DNA of 64,000 nt from Palaemon carinicauda (taxonomy: Eukaryota > Arthropoda > Malacostraca > Decapoda > Palaemonidae). The DNA lies in assembly GCF_036898095.1 (NCBI RefSeq), contig NC_090738.1, forward strand, positions 56,807,148 to 56,871,147, given 5' to 3'. Positions 46,260-57,060 of this stretch are shown piece after piece (within the stretch, counting starts at the first letter, position 1; every line of letters starts with the position of its first letter). Under the pieces are notes generated by a model. It searched no databases and was not told the DNA's origin. It saw only the letters and a program-made list of their open reading frames with translations. A program made the position numbers and the translations under genes.

Positions 46260-47147
46260 TTAATGATTACAGACTTCAATATTACATTGTTGATGTGAGC
46301 CTACTGTATAAATAGCTTGTGTGACAGACAATCCGTTAGTTTTCAAAGTGTCGGAAAGGATTAATATTTCAGATCCCGGTAATGTTTTCTTTACTTGCAC
46401 TATTAAATTCGAAGGTACGTTCGGCTCGATAGATTGCGTGCAAGATGATATTATGGGTGAACGAGAATTCTGTTGGGTCGCGTATATTATTTCTTTATTA
46501 GTGAGACAAGTTATTGGTTCTTCAACATACGTCACTGTTTTATTTGTCGTCTCCTTTTTATCTAAAACTGATTTTAAGGTATTAGAAGACTTATAGAATT
46601 TTCCTTTGATATACACGCCATGCTTGGCAGGGGCTAAGATAATGTTTTGATTGCCCATAGATGGGTATCCTATAATTACAGCTGGATACATATCAATGTT
46701 TTATACAAAAACAAATGTATCGGCAAACGTGCGCTTACCGACCTTGAACTGAACAGGAGTTACGCCTATTACATTTAATTCATTATTTCCTATACCCGAG
46801 AGTCATACTCCGGACTTTTCTATTGGGAAGTTCGTAAACAACAAATGATGTGTCCTCAAATCCATGATATTACGTGGACTACCAGAGTCAAAAAATAATG
46901 TAAATGATCTGTGTTCTAAATTTACAGCATATAAGGTTGGTCGTAACTCATTTTGGCTTATTATTGTATGAATTCATTGCAAATCTACGGGAGCATGCAC
47001 TGATTTATTTAATTCGGCCATGTGTTTCATAGGAAAATCTATTGCCTCACAATGATCTGATAAAACATTAAATTGATTATTCAATACTACTGATGTTGAC
47101 ATGAATGACCTTGACCCAACATCACTCTTTTTCCCCACTGGAGTTAA
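46260..47147 (-). pseudogene. pro: Gypsy-2 protease and pol N-terminal linker (stops)
   Basis: The retropepsin active site reads FTLFFDSGSPRN near 46890. The frame from 47147 contains at least two in-frame TGA codons, one near 46975 before the active site and one near 46805 after it. The following frame (46691-46260, starting MYPAVIIGYPSMG) holds the protease C-terminal part and the linker to RT. Gag ends in the same direction at 47148. Confidence 0.7.
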
Positions 47148-48329
47148 TTATGTGGTATTTGCTTTACTCTGCACATTCTGAAAATTAGTTTGACCTAGCG
47201 AGGTCTGGTTTGACGACCCAGGATCAGCGTTATTCGAAGAACTGTTTGTTTGTTTTGGATTCTGAACTACATTGACGTTTGGCTGTTTCTTCTTATTGAA
47301 ATGAGGATTTTTCTTTTTATTTCCATGTGGAACTGACTGTGGAATTGACTGTGTATTTCTAGGATTCTGTTCTGTCTTACGCGAGTAGCACTGACTATAT
47401 GAATGAGTCGAACTATTATGTAACGAACAGAATCTCGTTCTGCAGTCCGCAATCAAGTGACCTTGACGTTTGCAATTATAACACGTCATTCCTGCAACTT
47501 GACTATTATTAACTACGTTTACTTGTTGTGGCTTTGTTTCATTTTTTGCAAAAACTTGGGTAAACACGGGATCAAGATCAGGACACTTAGACATATATTT
47601 CTTTATCTGTTTATATACATCCAATTCCGTACTTGCTGGCGTTAACTTTTTATCAAAACACCGCACTAAAGCTTCAGGCAACATAAGTGTCATGCAAGTT
47701 AAATACACTAATCGTAAGAAATCTTTTACAGAGATGTTATCTCTAGTAACCCAAGTGGAATTACCTAAAATATCTTGATATTCGTTAAGCCTATCGGCTA
47801 TGAGAGCTGCTTTCTCAATAACATTGAGCCGAGTCATAGTGGCTTGATTAAGTGTATTTCTTAATGTTAAAACTACATCTAAGGCTTCTTCACCTTCATA
47901 GACCGCACGTAGCCTAACTTTGAAATCATCCCAGGTAACTGCTTCTTGAAATAAAACACCCCTCAAATACGCACTCGCATCTCCTTTAGAAAAGTCTATA
48001 AAACTTTTAGCTTCTTGTAATTGTACAAATGGGTCTATGATTTATTTAGCATTTAAATGGACATCGACGGAGGAAATCCATGACTCCACATTCTGAGGCA
48101 AGAACCCATTAACCTGACCCTGAAAAGGAAGGATTGCAGAATGAGCATTTACTAGTGTCACAATGGGAGGGGGGTTACCATGTCCTGGGGTTAGGTTACT
48201 CGGTCCAGGGGTGGGGCTCACAGGGGGCGTCATGTTTACTGTATTTCTTTTCCTATCTCTACGACCCCTTGCAATCCTATCAAAATATCTATATGAATAC
48301 AGACGTCCACTGCGTAAACGCATAAGCAC
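47148..48329 (-). pseudogene. gag: Gypsy-2 Gag with one zinc knuckle
   Basis: The first part (48329-48042) is proline-rich and ends at a TAA (48042-48044). The same frame continues directly through capsid-like residues (FKVRLRAVYEGEEALD, ADRLNEYQDIL) to 47148, so the TAA looks like a single nonsense change. The CCHC knuckle CYNCKRQGHLIADC lies near 47455-47495, followed by a Cys/His pair (CSLHNSSTHSYSQC). The C-terminus is rich in Asn, Gln and Ser. Confidence 0.82.
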
Positions 48330-48373
48330 TAAATGATAAAGATTATAACAAAATCCCCCAAAACAATGATACT

Positions 48374-48493
48374 AATACAAAGATATTTCATGAGAACTTC
48401 TGAAAGAAAACGGAATACAAAGATATTTCCCGAGAACTTCTGAAAGAAAACGGAGTACAAAGATATTTCCCGAGAACTTCTGAAAGAAAACGG
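48374..48493. repeat. 40-bp tandem repeat, three copies
   Basis: Units start at 48374, 48414 and 48454 with 'aatacaaagatattt' or 'agtacaaag'. It lies in the Gypsy-2 leader just upstream of gag. Confidence 0.93.
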
Positions 48494-48970
48494 AATTAGC
48501 ACAGAGAGAAAAAAAATTCTGGACGAGAATTTGAAGTTGAACACAGTTTCCTTTAATGAAAGGAAATTGAAGGTTAGCAAACAACTCACCCCAGTAATAA
48601 TGGACGATCGACTCGTGATAACTACACTTCACTGCTCAAAACTGAAATGAATAAAGAAAATGTACTTAGCTTCGGTTTATATGGCGAAGTGTGATGTCGT
48701 CATTTCCTCTCTCTCTCGCACTGGATCGTTTCTTCCTATTGATGTTTGGGTGAATGTTTTCGGTCCGAATTCCGTTGAATGTAGTGCTTCCTGGATATGT
48801 TTCTTCAATGTTTTGTAAACGTTGAATGTCAGTCCTTGGTTTTCTTAGGATGTTGATTGAAGATCCAGTTCCTCAGTTTGTATAACATTCATTTGTTGGT
48901 ATTAAATGTTTCATTTCTTCGGCGGACTATGATACTTCGTCAAAATTGTAGATTCATTACTGTTGATTTC

Positions 48971-49131
48971 TTGAAGATCTTTCTCTGGTTCTTAGAGTTT
49001 TATTCGCTGGTTCTTGAAGATCTTTCTCTGGTTCTTAGAGTTTTATTCGCTGGTTCTTAAAGATCTTTCTCTGGTTCTTAGAGTTTAATCTCTGGTTCTT
49101 GAAGATCTTTCTCTGGTTCTTAGAGTTTTAC
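48971..49131. repeat. 43-bp tandem repeat, about 3.8 copies
   Basis: Units start at 48971, 49014, 49057 and 49099 with 'ttgaagatctttctctgg'. It sits between the Gypsy-2 PBS and gag. 48500-48970 is leader without a recognised gene. Confidence 0.93.
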
Positions 49132-49142
49132 CGCTGCCACCA
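49126..49142 (-). other. Gypsy-2 probable primer binding site
   Basis: On the minus strand TGGTGGCAGCGGTAAAA follows the probable LTR. The TGG start and TGGTG-CAG pattern resemble sites complementary to a tRNA-Leu 3' end. This is a pattern judgement only. Confidence 0.6.
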
Positions 49143-49646
49143 TTTATTGGTGTGCTACTGTTGTTAACACACATTTGGGTTCTCTTCAAATGTCATCTTT
49201 AATGTGTTATAGATTAGATTTGGTATGTTACATCTTCAAGTAAAGTCTAAGTAAGTTAACTTTAAAATAGTTTATTCTTTAAAAACAGTATTAACATCTC
49301 CATCACAGGAGTATAGATGGTTTGGTCGGATGACCATTCCGTATGACATCTAAAAGTGAACTGCCACAAATATCCATATTCACGTTAAAGTTTATACAGT
49401 TATCTCAGCACTTTAGGATTTATAGTAAACACAACATTAATACTGGAAGGTACCTGTTCCGTTCTCACAGACAACTTCTTTCTCACGGGCTTGGTTGTGT
49501 TTACTCTTCATGAAAAATGTTACATTGCTGAGGTTTGGCATTCGCATCCTGCTTAAGATATGACTATGGCATTTCTAACACTTCTCTTACTTCCACAGTG
49601 ACCTGTAGGTCATGGGTTTTAAACAAGTAATATCTAATATATTACA
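49143..49646 (-). repeat. Gypsy-2 probable 5' LTR
   Basis: The outer edge is set at 49646, where DIRS-A Gag homology stops and the minus strand begins TGTAATATATTAG. The inner edge is placed just before the PBS and may instead be near 49178, where TTAACA would pair with the TGTAA start. The partner LTR is absent from the window, so the length (about 470-500 bp) is approximate. Confidence 0.6.
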
Positions 49647-49793
49647 CTTGCACGTGGTGCACGCCTGTGGGTCCCAATACTTAAGAGATCCCTTCGTAAC
49701 GGAGCAGCCGGAGTGCGTACTGCACCCCAGATGACCGTAGAAGTCCCTGCGACGCATACTGCAAAAGGCGCTCTCGCACTGGATGTACTCCTC
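49647..49793 (-). pseudogene. gag: DIRS-A Gag N-terminal exon fragment
   Basis: After an acceptor (polypyrimidine, then CAG) the frame reads EEYIQCESAFCS, RDFYGHLGCSTHSGC, KGSLKYWDP. This matches the first Gag codons of DIRS-B at 53366-53510 with the same Cys/His spacing, C-X4-C-X9-H-X2-C-X2-H-X2-C. The exon is cut at 49646 by the Gypsy-2 LTR. The spacing suggests a zinc-binding module; no function is known to me. Confidence 0.7.
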
Positions 49794-49934
49794 CTGTAAA
49801 GAAAAGAGAAGAATATGAGTACGATTAAGTCTATCACAGTAGACTTAAAAACATATTAATTATAGTATTGAATCCTTTCTTATGGTGTAAGCTTAGGATA
49901 CGTAAGCTGGAAAAGAATTATTAAAGACACATAC
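49794..49934 (-). other. Putative spliceosomal intron in DIRS-A 5' region
   Basis: A donor-like CACAA/GTATGTGT and an acceptor-like TTTCTTTACAG/GAG bound 141 bp. Both junctions recur in DIRS-B at 53230-53365, although the interior differs. Confidence 0.6.
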
Positions 49935-52632
49935 TTGTGAATCCCACCCAGCCAATTGCTGTGACCCTTCTCACTATTAATCCTAGGACGTCATTGTAGG
50001 AGGACCGATGGAAGATATTGATCCAAGAGAGAGGATAGTGTAAGCAACACATACTTCCAGGAAATTAATAGTGAGAATTGGAGGGGCTGATAAACAATCC
50101 GCGTAGTGAAGAGAGGGAGGTCATTCCCCCAATCCAGGTAGGTCTCAACAAGGGACTGCGCTTGGACGCACAGAGTATGTTGGAAAGATATCTATTGTAT
50201 AAGTGTATACTATAGTTTTCTGTCTGAAATATATCTTAATAATACAGATGTACTGGCTATTGTATATTCTCATACAATAGACATTACCGGCATGTCGCCG
50301 GCAAGGCTAGTACTTAGGATAGCTCAGCTGGCACAGTCATCAGTATAGTTAGGTTAGCAGCTCGCCGGCATGTCGCTGGCAGAAGGTACACCGCCCCAGT
50401 CATCATTCCATGTGGCTGGGTAGTGGAGAAGCCTTCTGTAATGTCAGCGGTGTGCCGAATTGCCGGCGACCCTTGAACTGTCGGCGGAACGACGGCAGTT
50501 GGCAGGCCACCGGCTAAAGGCACACCTGCTCAGTCATCATACAATGTGACTCAGTAGTGGCCTATGCATACACTGACGGCTGTCGCCGGCAGAGTGAGCT
50601 ATGACAGTGAGCTAATGGCCGGCAGACCACCAACCTTACCTGCCTTCTGCTGGCAAGGTTGGCGGCCAGCAGTCAACGCAGTGATAGTACCAATCCATAG
50701 AGAGAGAGAAAGCAATGAGTGAAGGAAGATGAAGGGGTGGCGGCACGTCACCCCAACTCTGCCTTCCTCTAGAAGGAGGGTTCAAATGGAAGGGGAGAGC
50801 ACGGTAGTAATCAAACTTCCATCCATTCGCAGCCATGTCGGTAACAGTCTGACGGGGGCAGCGGATGGCGGTCCAGGGGAGGACCGAAGAACACTCTAAG
50901 GTACTAGAAGGCCTCTGCCAGCAGTTAGGCTAGCCGAAACAGCAATCCCATAGCAACATATGCTGGAGGGAAACTGAACGATTAGACCAAACAGGCTAGT
51001 CCTACGACCCGCCGGCACTCGGTGGGACTGTAGGACAGCGGACAGGGGTGTAATGGCTAGGCTATCACCAAAGGACAGATAGGGGTAGGAGCAAGGGTCC
51101 TGTGATGGGAGGGAGAGGAGCCGGTGTGAGCCGGTCCCCATTAGGCAACAAGGTAAGTCTGTTTCGGTACCAACGTTATCCCAGGGATAGGAAGAGTACA
51201 TTCTCCAACCTAGGGTAGGTTAGTGTAGTGAAGGGATGGTATCGACAAACCGTCCCAAAACTATAAAGAAACAGAATACCCATGTTGTCTAAGCTAGGCC
51301 AAAGGATGCTCATATCCTTCGGTCCCAAAACTCTGAACACAGGGCTAGTCGCTAGATTACAGGTCGAATGGGGTCTCAGACCCCTTCAAGTGCAGTCTAG
51401 AGGGGGGGGGGGGGGGGGCCAAGGCCCCCTATGCCTACCAGCCAGGTCCAGTAGGAGAAAACATTCATCCTAAGCGGGGAAGCTGGAGGCACACGACAGG
51501 TACTCTGAGGTTCTGGCCCAAACTCAAACTCATCAGCTATGGGTTGGAAGGGGGACAGAAAACCCTATCCTAACCCTACCAGAATGACAATTCGCGGCAG
51601 GGATGGCTAGGATTGTAACCTTGGGTTAACCGCAGAGAGAGGAAGAGATTACCTTGTACATAAAGGTAACTGGCGATATTGTGTGAAAGTATACTAATGC
51701 CACCAGGCTACTAGCCTAGTGGCATAGAGATCGACTACCTGATTCATCGAAACTCTTGGTATACGATCAGTGAAGAGGGAATCATATGCAATCCATATCT
51801 TATACGTATAATTGCCTAATATCTTCATTAACGTTAATAAACACCAGGAACACATATTATATCATGCATGAAAGTAACCTAAGGCATCTAGGCTAGGGGC
51901 CTAGGAGAGATATTCGGTTACACTTACGCCGAAACTAATGGATACTAACGGCATAACATAACTAATTCCTAGCAATGAAGACTAAATAGCTATGAGACCG
52001 GGACAGTCGTTCTGGCTAACTAAATACAGCATGCATTGCAAGCGACAGCACTGAGGCACCTCCGGTTTTGGCAAGCGCTCTGCCACGAAAGCAAATCCCT
52101 ATTTATTTCGAAAAAAACGTTACTTTACGGCTAAAGCTGCATTTATACGATAAAGGAGGTGAATACTCAACTTTTTGGAGGGAGAAGAAGCTGAAGATTG
52201 AGACATGATAACCGATATAGCAAAAGAACTGGGAAAGAACACCTGGTCAGGACGCTACAGCGAAAAGGAATGAAATGGCGGGTAGATGCTATGTCTTCTA
52301 AGATGGCGACGGGTAAGATGTCATCCGAGTGCCCATAACAGTAACAGAGGAGGAGAACTTTGTAACGGCTCCTCCCATACCTTGCCACTTATTCCCCCTC
52401 GAAGCGTAAACACTAGGTGAGGTGCAGCTAGCTATTTGGTGTGTCAAGAATACGTCCCCTGTTATTATGCGATATCCTAAAAGGCAACTTTAAAGATATT
52501 CGCGCCAGAAGTTAGAATTCTGGAGACCTTTAGTTTAATTCTCTGGGAATATCCACTGTAGTTAAATATACCTTAGGAAGCTACGGAAGGAACCTTCCAT
52601 CAGGACGACATGGCCTGAGCCCAAAAATCAGT

Positions 52633-53262
52633 TAATAACTTACCCTACAATATTAAATAGTTTAGAGGGGTCAGTGGTAGTACACTTTTCTATCCCTAGA
52701 GCTTAGAACCCTTCTCTTTTGAGTTTTCCCTGATCAGGAAACTCTATAGTCTTAATATTGTGGGGGGGGGGGGGTCACAGCAATTGGCTGGGAGGGATAC
52801 ACAAGTATGTGTCTTTCCTAATTTCTAGTCCATGCCGGCCGGACTGTGCCGCCAGGTGCTGGGAATGCCGGCAGCATCCCGACTGAACTACAGTATATGA
52901 TTATAGTGTAGCCAGTATATTTGCAGTATAGTATATACTGCAGACAGAAAACTATAGTATTTATTGTACAGTAGTTATTTTTTAACATACCTTGTGTATT
53001 CTTGTACAGTCTTTTGCTGAAACCAATCCTGTAATGAAAGAATAGAATTCCTTCAATATTCTGATTAGAAATCAGTTAATACTTACCCCACAATATTAAA
53101 CAATTAAGAAGGTTCAGTGGCAGTGTACACTTTTTCTATCCCTTCTCTTTTGAGTTGCCCTGATAAAGGAAACTCTATATCCTTAATATTGGGGGGAGGT
53201 CACAGCAATTGGCTGGAAGGGATACACAAGTATGTGTCTTTCCCAATTTCTTTCTAGCTTAC
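52633..53262 (+). repeat. Duplicated leader segment of DIRS-B
   Basis: Two direct copies (about 52633-52830 and 53077-53262) share 'ttaatacttaccc', 'tctcttttgagtt', 'gtcacagcaattggctgg' and 'acacaagtatgtgtcttt', and lie about 440 bp apart. They are the transcribed leader of DIRS-B; each holds a donor-like GTATGTGT. 52831-53076 between them shows no gene. Confidence 0.8.
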
Positions 53263-53365
53263 TATCCTAAGCTATAAAGGTTAAAATATTAATACAGTAT
53301 TTGCATATCTGTTCATCATGTGAGATAAACAATCGCATACTCATTTAATTTTTCTTTCTTTATAG
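53230..53365 (+). other. Putative spliceosomal intron in DIRS-B 5' region
   Basis: Donor-like CACAA/GTATGTGTC at 53230 and acceptor-like TTTCTTTATAG/GAG at 53365 bound 136 bp. The conserved exon ends match DIRS-A while the intron bodies differ, as expected for an intron. Confidence 0.6.
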
Positions 53366-55346
53366 GAGGAACCCCAGATGAAATGCGATGCGATCTTCTG
53401 CAACCATAGTAGTAGGAACTTCTACGGTCACAAAGCGTGCAGGTCTCATGCCCCCTGCACCATCATTACTAAATCCCTGCAATATTGAGACCCCCAAGTC
53501 TACAATATCTGCCGGACCTTGGTGACCAAAGGTTTCGAGGACCCCAAGTCAGCGGAGTCGAGGGATGTGGCACGTGAAAAGCTGCGCAAGTGGGTAAGAG
53601 GGTTCCAGAAGAACTCTCCGGGACTATACTTACCTAACGATAGGATGCGTAGCTTGCTGTTCCAGAAAGCGAGTAGTGAAATTGTTGTGCCCCAAGCACG
53701 ACTCGGACCTCCCTGCATCCAGATTGCCATCGAGACGGATGTCAGTGAGGCGTTGCAAAGAGTGAACATCCACTTGGAGGAAAGGATGTCGGAAGTGTCT
53801 ATGGACACTGAAAAGGATCTATTAAAGAATGATCCCGATGAGGAGTCTACTCTACCTTCGGAAGAAGATGATGAGGTCGAGTCGGAGTTCCTTCCGTCTG
53901 TGCCGGCACCGGAGCCGTTACCCTCGACATCTTCAGCTTCTACCCCTCCATTGGACAACATGAGCCAGGCACAGGCCCATCTTACGGCTTTAATGGAGAA
54001 CATTCGCAAACAAGGCGAAGCAAGGAAAGCGAGATTCGTGAGAGAGCTCCGTGAAGCTCCACTTATCGCCTCCCGAGGGTCATAAAACCGACCCAGAGTC
54101 CAAGACCTCCCAACCTGCTCCAAAACCAATCCCTGGAGGTATGCGGAGTTTATGCCGATTACGAACGGCAAAACTCTACATCTCAGAGAAGATGGGAGCC
54201 TTCCCCTTAGACGACATCCAGTTTTGGCCAAGCTTTAACGCTTACCCTGATTGCTTCATCCGACTGAAGCATGAACCAACGCCAAAAGAGGAGACGGAAC
54301 CAAAGGAGGTCATGGTTTTCGACCACGATAAGGCACAGGCTCTCTTGTCAAGTAGCCTGAGAAAGGTGGGCTATTCGGTTTCGAAAGTGTCCGCCTTGAG
54401 CGAGAAACATCTTACCTTTCTTGCTCCTGCTTCAATAGCCTTCCCCTTTACGTGGAAGGCATTTAAATCTGTTGCCAAGGCAGTGGAGGCAGGCAAACCA
54501 TGCCCTGCACTAGAGGAGTGCAGGCCTCTGTCGTTAGCCTTGCCCATGGAAGAGAAGGAATGGAAGGAAGTCCACCTAACCTTCTCAGTAGGGAAACTGG
54601 ACGCAGACATCGCTGGACGACAGTTTAGCGAGAATCTCCCTTCCTCTTGCGTAAGGAGCAAGAGACGAAGGAGAGACTTGCGGCATCTTTATCCCTACAA
54701 AACTGCATAGAAATGTGTGCAGGCCAACGAAGTACCACAGACATGCTCATGGTCCTGGCCAAAATGCATATGGCCACCCTAGTAAAGGACCTGTATGCTT
54801 TCATTAAGGCTAGGAGAGCCTGTAAAGAGTTTGTGTTCGCTTCTGCAACAGTGAAATATGAACCCAGGAAGCTGATATCTTCTAACATCTGGGGTAAAGA
54901 CCTCTTCCCGAACAAAGTAGGCAAAGAGGTAGTCAAAAAAGCCATCACGGAGAATAGGAACCTTCTCCAGAAGTGGGACATCTCTTCAAAGAGGAAGTCT
55001 TTCCTAGATGCTGGTCCCCAACCTAAAAGGAAAACGAAGAAGTCTAGACTTCCCCCTCAGCCTGCTCAACAACACCCCACAGTTACTATGACCGCGGTGC
55101 GCCAAGTGGTGGCCCAAACACAGACCACCTTCCAAGTGGTGCCTCAACAGCTGGTTGTCCAGTCACCAGCATTTAACCCCGGGTTTGCGAGGCAGACCAC
55201 TACCTTTCGGTTGAAAGGTAAAGGATCCAGACGGGGCTCCTCTAGACATCCCTCAAGAGGTAGGGGAGGACACGGTCAAGGAGGTAATTCCTCCGGTCAA
55301 TCAAAGCAAGAAGCTGCTTCCGGTAGGAGCGAGGCTCCAACAATTT
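53366..55346 (+). pseudogene. gag: DIRS-B Gag (frameshifted)
   Basis: The first exon codons give KCDAIFCNHSS, FYGHKACRSHAPC, the zinc-binding-like motif. A TGA near 53487 replaces the Trp of DIRS-A. The next frame (53519-54085) is acidic in its middle and helical at its end (QAQAHLTALMENIRKQGEARKARF). Frame changes near 54050 and 54640 follow. The second block holds MGAFPLDDIQFWPSFNAYPD. The third (from 54647) holds AASLSLQNCIEMCAG and RKLISSNIWGKDLFP. The C-terminus is basic and Gly/Arg-rich (SRRGSSRHPSRGRGGHGQGG), presumably RNA-binding. The block order matches copy D at 63417-64000. Confidence 0.82.
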
Positions 55347-57060
55347 CAGGATCGTTGGACCTTCGATCCTTGGGCCCACGGCCTGATCAAGATTGGACTA
55401 GGATGGAAACGAAACAAGTCTCCACCATCATTTCCTCAGTTCTTCCAACATTCCACCCCCGCATTAGAAGAATATACCCTAGAGCTCTTGGGCATACAGG
55501 TAATAGGGAAAGCAAAGTCCATCAAATTCCAGGGAAGGCTGTTTTATGTTCCCAAGAAGGACTCAGACAAACTTAGAATCATTCTGGACTTGTCGCTATT
55601 CAACAAGTTCATAGAAAACAGCAAGTTCAGGATGTTAATCCTTCAACACATAAGGACCCTGTTACAAAAAGGGGCATTCACAGTCTCAATAGACCTGACA
55701 GAGGCCTATTGGCACCTTCTAGTCAGTCGCCCTCTCTCCTCCTACCTAGGATTCAAGTTACAAAAGATAAAGTATGTTCTCGGAACCATACCCTTCGGAC
55801 TAAACATAGCCCAAAGTATCTTCATGAAACTTGCAGACGCAGTCGTGCAACAACTACGCCTAGAAGGTGTTCAGGTAGCAGCGTAACTGAACGACTGGCT
55901 GGTGCGGGCAGCATCCGAAACGGCTGGTCTGCAAGCATCCAAAGAAGTGATCCAGTTCCCGGAACATTCGGGATGCAAGATCAACTTCAAGAAGTCTCGA
56001 TTCTCTCCAGCTCAGGGGTTTCAATGGGTGGAAATCCATTGGAACCTGAGGTCACACCATCCCTCCATTCCCTCAGGGTAGAGGAGGGAGATCACAGGGT
56101 CTGTCAAGAGACTACTATCAAGACACCAACAGGAAAGAGTACTGGGCTCCCTCCAGTTCGCAGCAGTAACAGACCTAGTGCTAAGAGCACAGCTGAAAGA
56201 TGCATCAGGAGTATGGAGAAGATACGCATCATACGCTCGAAGAGATCTAAAATGACCGATACCGGCCTTACTACAATCACTTCTTAACCCATGGTCGAGG
56301 GCCAAGAGCTAATGAGGACCATGCCCTTGCAACCACCTCTGCCGTCAATGACCATCCACATGGATGCCTCGACGGAAGAATGGTGAGTTTACTCCCATCA
56401 AAGGAAAGTCCAAGGGATTTGGTCATCTCTGTTCAAGGCCTTTCTCATCAACATTTTGAAAGCCATGGCAGTCCTCTTGACGTTGGGAAAACTCTCCCCT
56501 CGCAGATCAGACCACATCAGGCTGATCTTGGACAGCGAAGTGATAGTGTGATGTCTGAACCGACAAGGCTCGAGATCGTCCCACATCAAACATGTGATAT
56601 TAGCCATCCTTTGTCTAGAGATATGGCACCTATCAGCAGTTCACTTACAGAGGTTCTGCAATGTGACAGCGGACGCTCTATCCAGGCTCAAGCCGATAGA
56701 GTCAGAATGGTCCACAGATGCAGACTCATTCTCTTTCATCCTGGAACAAGTCTCGGAACTGCAGATCGACCTTTTCGTGACGAGCGACATCAAGAAACTA
56801 CCTCGATATGTAGCCCCATACGAGGACCCTCTAGAGGAGACAACGGACGCCATGTCCCTAGACTAGAACGAATGGACCCGGATTTTCCTGTTCCTTCCAT
56901 CCAATCTCTTGCTGAAGGTTCTCAACAAGCTGAGATCCTTCCAGGGAACGGCAGCTCTAGTGGCCCCCAGATGGCCCAAGAGCAACTGGTTCCCTCTAGT
57001 GATGGAACTGAGACTGTGGCCGGCCCTTTCACGGAACCCAGCACTGTCTCAACGGGTTAA
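55346..57060 (+). pseudogene. pol: DIRS-B RT, RNase H and methyltransferase-like segment
   Basis: RT occupies about 55400-56060: FQGRLFYVPKKDSDKLR, FTVSIDLTEAYWHL (motif A), IPFGLNIAQSIFMKL. The catalytic box YLDDW is replaced by stop-L-N-D-W at about 55885-55896, so both the Tyr codon and the first Asp are lost. Later RT and RNase H run through changing frames (56290-56680) with AVHLQRFCNVTADALSRL at the RNase H end. The methyltransferase-like part follows (LQIDLFVTSDIKKLPRYV at 56755, then LKVLNKLRSFQGTAALVAPRWPKSNWFP near 56910-56990). Inactive. Confidence 0.85.

Larger units (their letters stand above)
42097..49646 (-). mobile_element. Ty3/Gypsy element with env-like gene (Gypsy-2), 3' end lost
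   Basis: On the minus strand from 49646: probable 5' LTR, PBS, leader with two minisatellites, Gag with a CCHC knuckle, protease, RT, RNase H, integrase, env-like gene. The env-like gene stops abruptly at the BEL-3 LTR edge (42096). The 3' LTR is not found in the window. A tRNA-derived SINE-like insertion splits RNase H. Gene order resembles the env-bearing (errantivirus-like) Gypsy group. Every gene carries stops or frameshifts. Confidence 0.85.
49647..52640 (-). mobile_element. DIRS copy A, 5' terminal repeat, leader and start of gag
   Basis: On the minus strand from 52640: terminal-repeat sequence (about 52630-52170) homologous and inverted to 28170-28700, then a GC-rich leader of about 2.2 kb with scattered 'gccggc' words. 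Next come a splice-donor-like site at 49934 and an acceptor-like site at 49794. Gag codons then run to 49647, where Gypsy-2 starts. A (G)n run lies at 51402-51418. No other gene was recognised in 49940-52170; open frames there have no domain. Confidence 0.75.

Noticed and set aside
50280..51210. GC-rich segment with repeated gccggc words as a CpG-island promoter of a host gene
   Set aside because: It lies inside the DIRS-A leader, and similar words occur in the DIRS-B leader (52835-52880), so it is part of the element.
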